From the NCBI RefSeq assembly GCF_003013715.1, contig NC_072816.1, positions 744,001-808,000 of the forward strand: DNA of 64,000 bases, in the 5' to 3' direction. Source of the DNA: Candidozyma auris. Its lineage: Eukaryota > Ascomycota > Pichiomycetes > Serinales > Metschnikowiaceae. Numbering within the stretch: the stretch's first letter is position 1; the number at the start of each line of letters is the position of its first letter. The notes under the pieces were generated by a model. That model did not search any database. It had not been told where the DNA came from and saw only the letters and a list, made by a program, of their open reading frames with translations. Below, in pieces: positions 19,983 to 30,524 of the stretch. Position numbers and translations under genes: made by a program.

Positions 19983-21754
19983 ACTTGTAGAGCTAATGTT
20001 CTCTTGAGGGACTCTTTTATACCCATAAAATTGATCCTACTGTTATCTAGGAGGTCCTGAAGCGCAATTTGTGACTTCGTGCCGTTCCTTTCGAAATCAT
20101 GTCATGAAAGGTACATGTGTTTGCAAGTGATACCAATGGAATTTCTGCCACTCCTTCTTTTGCAAGCTACTACAGCTTGGTTCGACTGGAGTCAATGTAA
20201 AGAAAAAAGAAGGTACACTTCTATTGTAATGAGTATCTTGAACATGATAGAATTTCGAATGATGCCCGCTCATAGGTGATTATATTATTTGAGCTTGAGG
20301 ATAAGAACTGATGCAGAAAAAACTCCAGCTTGTAAAGGGCAACGATAAGCGAAAATTGAGGTTTTGAAAGTACTCTCCTTTTTTTCAGATGAAGCAACAT
20401 TGTCCGCATATGTGAAAGAGCAGTCCTGATGCTTTTTTATTCTTCGTTATTATCACGAAACGGTCGGTTAGTTTAAAAGCTAACGCCAAAGAAGGAACAA
20501 AAGTTCCTTCCTGACACATGTCAAGTCAGCCTAGTAACAATTGTAAAATTCAGTTGGTCTTTCGTCTCAATACATGCATGGGATGTCGGCGGCTCCTATG
20601 TGTCAAAATTGAGAGCCAAGGATTCTGTAACTTCTAGGCCGCACGTCCAAGCGGCTCGTTCGAATTCTACAAGGTTATTCAATCGCGGCGGCCTTCATTA
20701 CCCGCCTCGAGACTAAGATTAACGAAGAACCTCTATATGGTAAGCCAATTGTAGCCGACCCTAAATTTGTTTTGACGTGCGGCTCAGCCGCAAAATCTGC
20801 GCAGTCAGTAGCAGATAAAGTACCCTGTCAACTTCATTCGACATATTAGCTTCTTTTTTTTGAAGCACTTAGTTGTTCCACTTGCACATCGACTTAATAA
20901 AAAAGCCTCCTGAGTTCAAATTTCGTCTCGGGCCCAGACGAAAAGGATTCAGATCAGATCACAGATCATATGACTGATGTTCTATCTGAAAAAGTAGGTT
21001 AGGAAAATGTCGCTTGATTGCAAGTTTTGATTGCAAAACCGAACCGGAAGAATCGCCAGTGAGAACCCAAATCGAGGTAATGATTATAGTCAAGCCTGGG
21101 TTGAAGGTTGGTTTTCGGAGCACAGAGCTAGCAAACTGTCTGATCCACTCTGGTCTCCCTTCGCCTCAAATCCTACGTTGTGTGAAAACTCTTACTAGTA
21201 ACAACTACACATGCTCTTTTTCCTTTCTCAGAATATCACTATATATTCAACATCCCGTTCACCGACAATGGAAACTGCATCACCTTTACTCCCCGCTCAA
21301 GTTCTGCCTACTCTATGAATCATCTGGATTAGAAAGAAAGGTCAATCTGTTTGCCTATTTAATTATTAACAGTGGACATCTTCGTTGGTAAAGCTTGTAA
21401 GCTCAAAAAGGGCTATGTAAAATACTGGCAACTTGCTTTGTTTCATCGTACAAATATTTGGCGCTCGACTCCTGTCTTGACATCCCCAAATATATCCAAG
21501 AACTCTCCATAGACGAAATGCATGCTTCTCTCAAAGCTTAAGCACTGTCCGGTTTGTATAAGTAATGTAAATTTTGCTCATTATCGGAGAGTGTCATAGA
21601 TACGTGATCATAACCAAGATTTATACCGGTGTGGAATGAGTCATCATGATCAGAATCGACTCATACAACTTCGTAGACGCGAGCCGACATCATTTATTAC
21701 CAGCTGTATACATCAGTATAAAAAGCCCTTACGCAATATCCTTCAATGTACCGT
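19983..21754. other. Region between the two small peptide genes
   Basis: 1.8 kb. Its first 400 bases share scattered identity with the segment just right of copy 2 (for example GAAGCGCAATTT at about 20059 and 22009, and CGATAAGCG/TGATAAGCG at about 20341 and 22258), showing that the duplicated unit includes the promoter. The rest has only short frames (up to 125 codons, 21014-21391) with no recognisable content. Confidence 0.55.
20015..20021 (-). promoter_or_regulatory. TATA box of peptide copy 1
   Basis: TATAAAA on the minus strand 33 bases before the ATG. The matching element of copy 2 is 37 bases before its ATG. Confidence 0.6.
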
Positions 21755-21928
21755 TTAACTACCATCAACACATTGCTTGATAATAGGCTCTTCTGGAGTG
21801 CTCCTCTTCATTAGACAAGCAAGACCAGCATCGCAATCAGCGTGCAGCCCACAAGCACCTCCGACACCGACAGAGAATGCTGGAGAAACGAGTAATATTG
21901 AAGCAAAAATTTTCTTAGTGAAAAGCAT
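21755..21928 (-). CDS. Small secreted cysteine-rich peptide, copy 2
   Basis: 57 residues from the Met at 21928. An in-frame Met 16 codons upstream (21976) exists, but it would bury the signal peptide, and the TATA box at 21965-21971 lies downstream of that Met, so the shorter start is preferred and matches copy 1. Signal peptide 1-20 (MLFTKKIFASILLVSPAFSV), then Cys26, Cys32, Cys38 and Cys53 at the same positions as copy 1. Lys-Arg at 41-42 is retained. Eleven residues differ between the copies: six in the signal peptide and five in the 37-residue mature part (40, 43, 46, 56 and 57). No family recognised; secretion is inferred from the signal peptide. Confidence 0.78.
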   Translation of the reverse strand: MLFTKKIFASILLVSPAFSVGVGGACGLHADCDAGLACLMKRSTPEEPIIKQCVDGS

Positions 21929-23550
21929 AAAGTTGATATCTGATTTTGAGGAAGCAGGCACACTTTTTATACTCATCTCTAATCATAGAGGTTTCTTGAG
22001 GGGTTTTAGAAGCGCAATTTTAAGTTCCCATAGCCATGGTATCATTCACGCTTCTTACCGTTACAACTACCTTACATGGGACAAATCAAGCTTTCTTGCG
22101 CCTAGACGTATTACACTAAGTCGAGCTCAAAGAATGCCTTGTCCACAGACGTCCAGAGCTGTTAAAGGTCGGATAATACCTGGCTCGCCATAGAAAACCA
22201 CTTTAACTCGTGACTTCAGAATTGGTGCAGAAAAGAAATTCAGCTTGCAAAAGCTCATGATAAGCGACCTTGAAATCATGTCAGATGTACCAAAAATTGA
22301 AAAAAAAAAAAAAAATATCATGAGGATCAACCGAATAAAAGATTTACTCACGATGTCTTGCTTCACGTTTGATACTGGAGAGATGAATATTTGACTGACG
22401 TTCGAGAATCTTCAGTGACAAAACAAACGTTTATAAAGACCACTTCACATTTTTCGGCGTCGTATAAGATCAGTAGCATTCGTTGTGGAAAGCATTTGGT
22501 CCACGAACGGAATTCTTCTCAAAATGGTGAAGAATAATCACGGAGACAATTTTTCCAGACAAGTGACTCCGCTACTCTTTCAACATGAGCCTTGTGCCCT
22601 TGTGGCTTCAGCTGTACAAGCCCACGACCACGCGTCTACACTATGGCATCCTGTAGAGGCATAGTATCCGGGAGATAAACTCCCTGTTGTGCATTAGGTT
22701 GAGAGCCGCATGGAGGTGATTTGGCGCCACAGGTTATCGCGAGTGGCACGAGAGTGTTGCTGCAGCGATTCTACTTATCGCAAGACACAAAGCCTTGGCG
22801 TAATTGCCGCATCCGGAAATGCTAACGAATGTGATAGAGATATTGACATTGACATTGACAGAGTGCCAAGAAATATGTAAAGTTGACACAAACTTGCGGT
22901 GCCATTGGGATTAAGCCTTGCTGTCTGAGAATAATGGCTTTCCACCGTCTCTTCAAGTGATTTCAAGACTTTCAAATGCTGAAAATGAATAAGAACTCGA
23001 ATAATACGACCGAAGGTCAATGCAGTTTATATTTATCCGTTCGATTTTTTTCAGCCGTATGGTTCGGAGAAATTCATCCAACTGTCTTATGAACGGAACT
23101 GTAATTCCCGGTGCCGTATGCCCTCTGGCAAGCGAGTTGCATTGTTACAAAGCCGGAAGAACCACTAAATCATGTCGCCTATTGACAATTCAATTCAGCC
23201 GCATTTCCCTTTACGAATGACTGCGAACGAAGGATAGGATAATATCTTCAGTGGGATTTGAAGAACACTTTCAGTTTCGATGATCATTCTAGGTGATTCA
23301 TCAGACGAACTGAAGACTCTGAAGTGAGACAGTACCGCTCACGAAGTGCCTTTCAACTGCCTTAGCTTTTTGGTGATTTCTTCGTACTGGTTGCGAGGAA
23401 GACTCGGTGTGGCGTAAATTTATGCTTATCAGCCTATTTTGTGGTTATTACAACCATTTTCAAACTTATGATCCGATTCTTATCTTTGAGAAATTCGATA
23501 CATAAATAGACGAGAATTTGTTCGATTTCTAAAATTTCTACTCAACTATC
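21929..23550. other. Intergenic region upstream of OPT gene 1
   Basis: 1.6 kb holding divergent promoters for peptide copy 2 (left) and the first OPT gene (right). It has an A run near 22302-22315 and a short ATTGAC hexamer repeat at about 22842-22860. No gene recognised. Confidence 0.5.
21965..21971 (-). promoter_or_regulatory. TATA box of peptide copy 2
   Basis: TATAAAA on the minus strand, 37 bases upstream of the chosen ATG; supports the start at 21928. Confidence 0.6.
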
Positions 23551-26274
23551 ATGTCTGAGAAGTTGGACAACCTAGCCAGCATCAGAAGTCCTGGTAGGGA
23601 CAACCCTGAGAGTCATGAAGTGGACTTGAATGCCATAACATCGGCTCCTCTTTCTATTGGTGATGTTACTGAACCGTTCACCACAGATCAAAAGTTCTAC
23701 ATCTTGGGCCGTCTAGGATACGAAGATCTTGAATCCTTTGATGACTTACCTGCTGAAGCGGTGTTCATGTTGGAGAAGATCGCTTCGATTGATATCAACG
23801 AAGCTATGGACATTCTCAAAGACTCCATAGAAAAGTATGATGGGGATATGAATGTGTCCATAGAAGACATGGATTTTCTTCATGAGTTGGTTGCTTACGA
23901 ATCCTTGGGAACAGTAAACGAGGTGAAAGACAACATTCGCAAGACAGTCGAAAAGAATGAGGTTCACGCAAGCGAGCACTCTTTAGAAGAGTCCTCGACA
24001 ATGTCATACAAATCAGAGAAGCCGGAGATCTTTGATTGGGAATTACAGAGCAGAACAGAGGCAGGTATAATTGCCTTTTGGTCTATCTATCGTGAGGTGA
24101 GGTCTGTCACTCAGCCTTACGATGACCCCTCCATCCCTTGCGAGACATTCCGTGTGTATTTCATTGGACTTCTTTGGACAGTAATTGGAACGTTCATCAA
24201 CCAATACTTCTCTCAAAGACAGCCTGCTATTGGCTTGGGATCAGCCGTTGTCCAGCTTCTTATATTTCCCTGCGGGAAGTTCTTGGAATGGGCACTTCCA
24301 GCTTGGGACATCAAAATTTGGAAATGGAAATTCAGTTTGAATCCAGGTCCTTGGAGCAGCAAAGAGCAAATGTTGGCCACTCTCACCTACTCTGTGAGTG
24401 GTGGTGTTATCTATGTTTCTTTCAACTTCCATGTTCTCATGATGGACCGCTACTACGGTGTTGATTGGGTAGATTTCGGCTACCAGATTCTCTTGACGTT
24501 GTCTACAAACTTTTTGGGTTTTGGTTTGGCTGGTATCGTTAGAAAGTTCGTTGTCTATCCTGCGACATGCCTTTGGCCAAGTATTCTCCCAACAATTGCT
24601 CTTAACAAAGCCTTGTGTCTGCCAGAAAAGAAGAGTAAGATTAACGGCTGGTCTATCTCAAGTTACAGGTTCTTCCTCCTCACCTTTGCTGCTTCCTTTG
24701 TCTATTTCTGGATTCCTGACTACTTGTTCACAGCGCTCTCCACGTTCAACTGGCTTACGTGGATTGCACCAAATAACTTCAATCTAGCAGCGGTCACAGG
24801 CTCACAGACCGGGTTGGGAATCAACCCAATTACTTCTTTCGACTGGAACATTATCAATTTCAATGGTCCCTTGGCAATCCCTTTTTACGCCTACCTCAGC
24901 AACTACCTCGGGATGGTGACTGCTATGATCTGCATTATTGGTGTGTGGTGGTCTAACTACAAGTGGACTGGCTTCCTTCCACTTAATTCGAACGCATCTT
25001 TCGACAACAAGGGTAGACCATACCAAGTGACAGCTGTGCTCAACGATAAGTTTCTTCTCGATGAAGAGAAGTACAAGGAAATTGGGCCCCCATTCTATTC
25101 AGCTGGTAATCTTGTTTTGTACGGAGGGTTCTTTGCAATCTATCCGTTTACCGTCTTCTACACTTTACTCATGAACTTTAAACAAATCAAGCACACTGCC
25201 AAAGGCTTCTGGAAGATGTTGAAAAATAGACAGGTATCCAACTACGATGGTTTTGACGATCCATTCAGCAGATCCATGACAAAGTACAAGGAGGTCCCTG
25301 AATGGGTTTTCACCATCTTGTTGGTGATTTCGATTGTTCTCGGTATTTTGGCAGCAAAACTATACCCTTCAGATGCCCCAGTGTGGACTATTTTCTTTGC
25401 CATTGGGTTGAACTTTGTTTTTCTCATTTCAATTTGCATTGTCTACTCAACAACTGGATTTTCTTTTGGTCTCAATGTATTGGTGGAGTTGATCGTAGGT
25501 TATGCGATGCCCGGAAATGGATTGGGCCTTAACTTTGTGAAGGCGTTTGGTTATGTCATTGATGCACAGTCTGAGAACTACATCACGAACCAAAAACAGG
25601 CACACTACATGAGAGTTCCTCCAAGAGCACTTTTTCGGATTCAGATGATCTCGGTGTTTCTTCATTCTCTCGTGTCGTTAGGAACTCTCAAGTTGATGTT
25701 CAATACCATTGAAGATTACTGCTCGCCCCACCAACCACAGAAGTTCAAGTGTCCATCAGCAACGACATTCTACACTGCTTCTATTTTCTGGGGTGTGATC
25801 GGACCAAAAAGAGTTTTTGGCGGGCTTTACCCAATCTTGCAGTGGTGTTTCTTGATTGGCTTCTTATTGGTCTTCCCATGTGTGTTGATCAAGAAGTACT
25901 TTGGGAGATACAAGGTTGTCAAGTACTTCCATCCCGTTGTTTTCATTCAGGGTTTCCTCAACTGGGCACCTTACAACTTGAGTTATTACACTCCTGGACT
26001 CTACGCATCTTACGTTTTCATGAGCTATCTCAGAAAGAGGTACACCCCATGGTGGTCGAAATACAACTATATTCTCTCTGGTGGATTATCAGGAGGATTG
26101 GCGTTTGCTAGTATTATCATCTTCTTTGCCGTGCAATACCATCCCAAGTATATCAGCTGGTGGGGAAACAATGTCAACCTGTATGGGCTTGACTACGTGG
26201 GTCCAGCTAGACTTAATGTGACGTTGGAGGCCCCAGATGGATACTTTGGACCAAGAAAAGGGCACTACCCATAA
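23551..26274 (+). CDS. Oligopeptide transporter (OPT family), paralog 1, intact
   Basis: 907 residues. OPT proteins are proton-coupled importers of tetra- and pentapeptides, glutathione or related compounds at the plasma membrane. A soluble N-terminal part (1-165) contains a conserved block starting DQKFYILGRL and a LESFDDLPAEAVFMLEKI stretch shared by all four paralogs here. The transmembrane part starts after EVRSVTQPYDDPSIPCETFR, a typical OPT/Isp4-type motif, and has about 14-16 hydrophobic segments with LNPGPWSSKEQ, TFNWLTWIAPNN and the C-terminal APDGYFGPRKGHYP. No break is seen. It is closest in layout to the gene at 27780. Peptide specificity cannot be read from sequence. Confidence 0.95.
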   Translation: MSEKLDNLASIRSPGRDNPESHEVDLNAITSAPLSIGDVTEPFTTDQKFYILGRLGYEDLESFDDLPAEAVFMLEKIASIDINEAMDILKDSIEKYDGDMNVSIEDMDFLHELVAYESLGTVNEVKDNIRKTVEKNEVHASEHSLEESSTMSYKSEKPEIFDWELQSRTEAGIIAFWSIYREVRSVTQPYDDPSIPCETFRVYFIGLLWTVIGTFINQYFSQRQPAIGLGSAVVQLLIFPCGKFLEWALPAWDIKIWKWKFSLNPGPWSSKEQMLATLTYSVSGGVIYVSFNFHVLMMDRYYGVDWVDFGYQILLTLSTNFLGFGLAGIVRKFVVYPATCLWPSILPTIALNKALCLPEKKSKINGWSISSYRFFLLTFAASFVYFWIPDYLFTALSTFNWLTWIAPNNFNLAAVTGSQTGLGINPITSFDWNIINFNGPLAIPFYAYLSNYLGMVTAMICIIGVWWSNYKWTGFLPLNSNASFDNKGRPYQVTAVLNDKFLLDEEKYKEIGPPFYSAGNLVLYGGFFAIYPFTVFYTLLMNFKQIKHTAKGFWKMLKNRQVSNYDGFDDPFSRSMTKYKEVPEWVFTILLVISIVLGILAAKLYPSDAPVWTIFFAIGLNFVFLISICIVYSTTGFSFGLNVLVELIVGYAMPGNGLGLNFVKAFGYVIDAQSENYITNQKQAHYMRVPPRALFRIQMISVFLHSLVSLGTLKLMFNTIEDYCSPHQPQKFKCPSATTFYTASIFWGVIGPKRVFGGLYPILQWCFLIGFLLVFPCVLIKKYFGRYKVVKYFHPVVFIQGFLNWAPYNLSYYTPGLYASYVFMSYLRKRYTPWWSKYNYILSGGLSGGLAFASIIIFFAVQYHPKYISWWGNNVNLYGLDYVGPARLNVTLEAPDGYFGPRKGHYP

Positions 26275-27779
26275 TTTTAGTGTATAGAAACCAATTAATA
26301 AGATATTCAGTGATTAATTATCAATGTAGTAATTCTTGGGAATTCAGAAGAGTCTTGTGCCCGAATGCCCTAGGTGTTTGCAAAGCCCAAGCGATGCAAT
26401 CCGGCGGCAAGCTAATTTCAGGCCAATGCAAGAATGGCACAAAGCACTTTTTACGAGATGCTTCCAAGCTTACGACGATGGTGCGAGAGATCAACATTCA
26501 GAATTGTGTCTGTGGTGAAGCTGTTAGCAGCAGTGTTTCAAGAAGAGGTCCCCCCATCCCCCTCTTTCATTGTCTAAGGACCTGTGCAATTTGTAGAATT
26601 TCAGGGCGTTGGCCATATCAGCGCACAGCTCGTGGAAGCCAAGAATCCGTGATGGTGGATCGGACCTCCGTTATCGGGCGTTGACTTCCCCACAACGCAC
26701 GGCGCCTTACGACAAAAAGTGATAGCTGCAGAAGAAAGAAAAATGACTTGGAAGCCACACGCACAACTCCAAAGTGGAGGCTTTTTTAGGAGCTGATAAT
26801 AGGCGCCGCAGCCTGACAATCCCCCCAGCCATGATTGGCGAAGCCCGGCGAAATTGCCGGCAGCTTCGCACAAGGCCGAGGAATGTTTCAGTGGAAGCAA
26901 CCTGTGTTTCCCTAGTTTCCATGCCAAGGGTGTCAAGACGTCAAAAAGTACCCACGTCATGCCAAGCCACGAAAGTGTCAAAGTATCGACAAGGTGAAAG
27001 TCTAATTCTGAGTGTTTCCGCTCACATTGGCCAGAGATTAGCAAAGATCGTCCCTGTTTCAGGAGTGCCGCTGATACCGATAAAAAAAAAAAGCCTTGTG
27101 GCGGCCGCCCAACGTGGACAGAGAGCCGTGCGTGGAAGGCGTGCCATATGTATGACATTTGGGCGTCTATGCCCGAGCCGCTCGTTTAACCTTGAATGGA
27201 AGGTAAGCCACAGCTTGCTGCTAGGTATCTCGTGACAGGGCTCTGAGCAAGACGCTAGTGCCAGCGGGCGCTAATCCCGGAAGTGACGCCTGCGCTTGCT
27301 TGCTATTGGCTCGACAAGTTACCATCGCAAGTAGCGTTGCAGGTTTCATTTGCGTGCAAAGTGGCCGTGGTGCGTCAATATCATGCACGGTCGCTCATCA
27401 GGATACTGGCAGAAAGATGAGAAGTTTTGGGGAGTTACAAATGGTGACCCTTCAAAAGTATCCATGGCAGATCCGATTGTTTCTGCGGCCTCTCGAAACG
27501 CGGATTTATTATTTTTCCTGTTTGACTCTCCTCGTTGTCCCTGCCTTCTCCTCTTTGGCGTGGGGTTTTTGTGATTTCAGACTACTCGGTTATGCATATC
27601 ACTTGATACCGCGGTCGCGTGAAGCCATTCTGCGTTTGTGCTTGCACGGCTCGTGGAGCTATGGATCCGACGAGGTGAGCTGATATGGCGTCGTATAAAG
27701 TCTTGTAAGGCGACTCATAGTACGATTGTTTGTAAAATTCTCTTCACCCTTTGAAATCATCTTTTGGCTTGTGTTCCCC
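26275..27779. other. Intergenic region between OPT 1 and OPT 2
   Basis: 1.5 kb, noticeably richer in G and C than most spacers here (about 26780-27300). Overlapping frames of 185 codons (minus, 26601-27158) and 153 codons (plus, 26774-27235) are probably a by-product of that composition. It contains the OPT 2 promoter with a TATA box at 27694-27700. No RNA gene recognised. Confidence 0.5.
27694..27700 (+). promoter_or_regulatory. TATA box of OPT gene 2
   Basis: TATAAAG 80 bases upstream of the chosen ATG at 27780. Confidence 0.45.
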
Positions 27780-30524
27780 ATGGCTGAGAAACTCAACGCT
27801 CTCGCCAGCATAACAAGCACTGGCAACAGACACCAGGCGGAAGACCACGAGCTTGATCTTAATGCCGTCACTTCAAACCCACTTTCTATCAATGACGTCG
27901 CTGGCGGACTCACCCTGGACCAGAAGTTCTACATCATCAAGAGATTGGACCTCGGTCACCTCACCACCTTTGAGGACTTACCTCCCACTGCTGTGTTTAT
28001 GATCGAGAAGATCCAGAACTTGGACATCGCTGAGGCAGTCGAGATTCTTGAACAGTTTATGAAGGACCACGATAGTGATCTCAATATCCCCAACGAGGAA
28101 ATCGAGTTCATCGAGCTCCTCCTTCTGCGTGATCCCAACAAGGCTGCTAAGGATATGGCTTCAACCGTCAAGGCTGTTGGCTTCTCCACTTTGGAAAAAG
28201 AAGGTAGCGACAAAGAACGCACTGCTGTCAATGAGCTGGACTCACTCTCTTCTCTCGAATCTTTGGACTTCAAGAAAGTCTTTGACTGGGAGTTGCAAGT
28301 CAAGACAGAAGCTGGTCTTATCGCCTACTGGTCTCCATATCCTGAAGTGAGAGCTGTAACCGATCCCTTCGACGACGCCTCCGTCCCTTGCGAGACTTGG
28401 AGAGTGTATTTCCTTGGTATCATCTGGGTCGCCATTGGAAGTGTTATCAATGAATACTTCTACAACAGAAGACCCTCCATCAGTTTGAGATCCCCCGTGG
28501 TTCAGCTTTTTCTCTACCCATGCGGTAAGTTCCTCGAGTATGTGATGCCAAAGAAGACGCTTAAAATTTGGAAATGGAAGATCGACCTCAACCCTGGGCC
28601 CTGGAGTCACAAGGAACAGTTGCTTTCTACTTTGTGCTACAGTGTCAGTGGTGGTGCTGTTTATGCTACTTCTTTCATTACAGTGCACAAGTTGGACGTC
28701 TTCTATGGCAATGACTTCCTTGACTTTGGCTTCCAGATCCTTTTGGTTCTCGCTTCCAACTTCATGGGTTTTGGTTTGGCTGGTATCTTCAGAAAGTTTG
28801 TCATCTACCCAGTCCACTCAATTTGGCCCACTATCTTGCCTACCCTTGCTCTTAACAAAGCTTTGGTTCAGCCTGAGAAGAAGGAAAACATCAACGGATG
28901 GACTATCTCAAGATACCACTTTTTCTTCGCCGTGTTTGCCTTCTCATTTTTGTGGTTTTGGGTCCCTGACTACTTGTTCACCGCCCTTTCTACTTTTAAC
29001 TGGCTTACCTGGATTGCTCCAAACAATTTCAACTTGGCCGCCATTACAGGAATGCAGTCAGGATTGGGCCTCAACCCCATCTCCACATTCGACTGGAATG
29101 TCATGAGTATGAATGTTCCTTTGGCTGTTCCTTTCTTCTCGCAGGTGAATAGTTGGACCGGAATGTTCCTCGGCTTTTTTGTTATCTGTGGGTTGTGGTG
29201 GTCAAACTACAAATGGACTGGTTTCTTGCCCATAAATTCCAATTCTATTTTCACCAACACTGGTGACTACTACTCTGTGCAAGCTGTGGTTAAAGACGGA
29301 AAGCTTGATGAGGAAATGTACCAAAAAATCGGCCCCCCATTTTATACTGCTGCCAACATGATCACTTATGGCGCATTCTTTGCTGTGTATCCCTTGAACT
29401 TTGTCTATGTTCTTCTTTGTGATCACCAGAGGCTCTGGTTCGCAATCAAGTCCATGGCAAGATCAATGAACTTCAAGAAGAAGACGTCTGCGTATGACGG
29501 CTTTGATGACCCATTCTCGAGATCCATGACTAAATACAAAGAAGTCCCAGAATGGGTATTCTTGATCGTCTTGGTGCTCAGTCTTGTCTTTGCTATTATT
29601 TGTTGTAAGGCATATCCTTTGAATACCCCTGTTTGGACAATCTTCTTTGCGTTGGGCATGAACTTTATTTTCTTGTTACCTTTCTGCGTGGTGTATTCCA
29701 CCACAGGTACTTCTGTTTCCCTTAACGTCTTGGTTGAGTTGATCACTGGTTATGCCCTCCCAGGTAATGGTATTGCTTTGAACTTCGTCAAGACCTTGGG
29801 TACCAACATCGATGCTCAGGCCGAGAACTACATCACCAATCAAAAGCAGGCTCACTACTTGAGAATTCCTCCAAGAGCCTTGTTCCGTGTTCAAATGATC
29901 TCCTGTATTGTTTGCAGTTTCATTTCTGTCGCCATCATCAACCTCACCATCACCTCGATCAAGGATTACTGTACGCCACATCAGCCACAGAAGTTTTCTT
30001 GTCCAAACTCCACCACCTTCTACTCGGCGTCGGTCTTGTGGGGTGTCATTGGACCCAAGAGAGTTTTCGGAGGGCTTTATCCAGTCTTGCAATGGTGCTT
30101 CTTGATTGGATTCTTAATTTCTTTCCCAGCTTGGGCTCTCAGAAAGTGGGGCAGAAGAACCATCATCGGAAAGTACTTCCACCCAGTTGTTTTGGTGTTT
30201 GGTTTCGTTCAATGGGCACCATACAACTTGAGTTACTACACTCCTAGTTTGATTCTCTCCTTTATTTTCATGTACATCATAAGAAAAAAGAGGACTGCCT
30301 GGTGGGAGAAATACAACTATATTCTTTCTGGTGGTATGGATGCTGGTGTCGCTTTCAGCAGTATCATCATCTTCTTCGCTGTGCAATATCATGCCAAAAA
30401 CATCGTTTGGTGGGGCAACACAGTCAACACCAAGGGCTTGGATTACGAGGCTCCAGCCAGGCTTAACGCCACAATCAGTGCTCCCGATGGGTACTTTGGT
30501 CCCAGAAAGGGGCACTTCCCATAG
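27780..30524 (+). CDS. Oligopeptide transporter (OPT family), paralog 2, intact
   Basis: 914 residues from the Met at 27780 (MAEKLNALASI), chosen because the three paralogs begin with MSEK-type starts at the same place; an in-frame Met 18 codons upstream would add an unlike segment. Soluble N-terminal region to about 175, then EVRAVTDPFDDASVPCETWR and about 14-16 membrane segments, with LNPGPWSHKEQ, TFNWLTWIAPNN and terminal APDGYFGPRKGHFP. Codon 46 is CTG in the sequence GGLT-x-DQKF; the three sister genes have Thr, Ser and Thr there, which supports reading CTG as Ser. No disruption seen. Exact substrate unknown; peptide import is the family role. Confidence 0.95.
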   Translation: MAEKLNALASITSTGNRHQAEDHELDLNAVTSNPLSINDVAGGLTLDQKFYIIKRLDLGHLTTFEDLPPTAVFMIEKIQNLDIAEAVEILEQFMKDHDSDLNIPNEEIEFIELLLLRDPNKAAKDMASTVKAVGFSTLEKEGSDKERTAVNELDSLSSLESLDFKKVFDWELQVKTEAGLIAYWSPYPEVRAVTDPFDDASVPCETWRVYFLGIIWVAIGSVINEYFYNRRPSISLRSPVVQLFLYPCGKFLEYVMPKKTLKIWKWKIDLNPGPWSHKEQLLSTLCYSVSGGAVYATSFITVHKLDVFYGNDFLDFGFQILLVLASNFMGFGLAGIFRKFVIYPVHSIWPTILPTLALNKALVQPEKKENINGWTISRYHFFFAVFAFSFLWFWVPDYLFTALSTFNWLTWIAPNNFNLAAITGMQSGLGLNPISTFDWNVMSMNVPLAVPFFSQVNSWTGMFLGFFVICGLWWSNYKWTGFLPINSNSIFTNTGDYYSVQAVVKDGKLDEEMYQKIGPPFYTAANMITYGAFFAVYPLNFVYVLLCDHQRLWFAIKSMARSMNFKKKTSAYDGFDDPFSRSMTKYKEVPEWVFLIVLVLSLVFAIICCKAYPLNTPVWTIFFALGMNFIFLLPFCVVYSTTGTSVSLNVLVELITGYALPGNGIALNFVKTLGTNIDAQAENYITNQKQAHYLRIPPRALFRVQMISCIVCSFISVAIINLTITSIKDYCTPHQPQKFSCPNSTTFYSASVLWGVIGPKRVFGGLYPVLQWCFLIGFLISFPAWALRKWGRRTIIGKYFHPVVLVFGFVQWAPYNLSYYTPSLILSFIFMYIIRKKRTAWWEKYNYILSGGMDAGVAFSSIIIFFAVQYHAKNIVWWGNTVNTKGLDYEAPARLNATISAPDGYFGPRKGHFP

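Noticed and set aside
20640..20700. Possible tRNA (CGTTCGAAT near 20658)
   Set aside because: No T-stem pairing and no matching acceptor stem.
26601..27158. 185-codon minus-strand frame between OPT 1 and OPT 2
   Set aside because: Sits in GC-rich sequence where long frames arise by chance on both strands; a competing plus-strand frame overlaps it; no family resemblance.
28242..28817. 191-codon frame antisense to OPT 2
   Set aside because: Shadow of the OPT coding frame.
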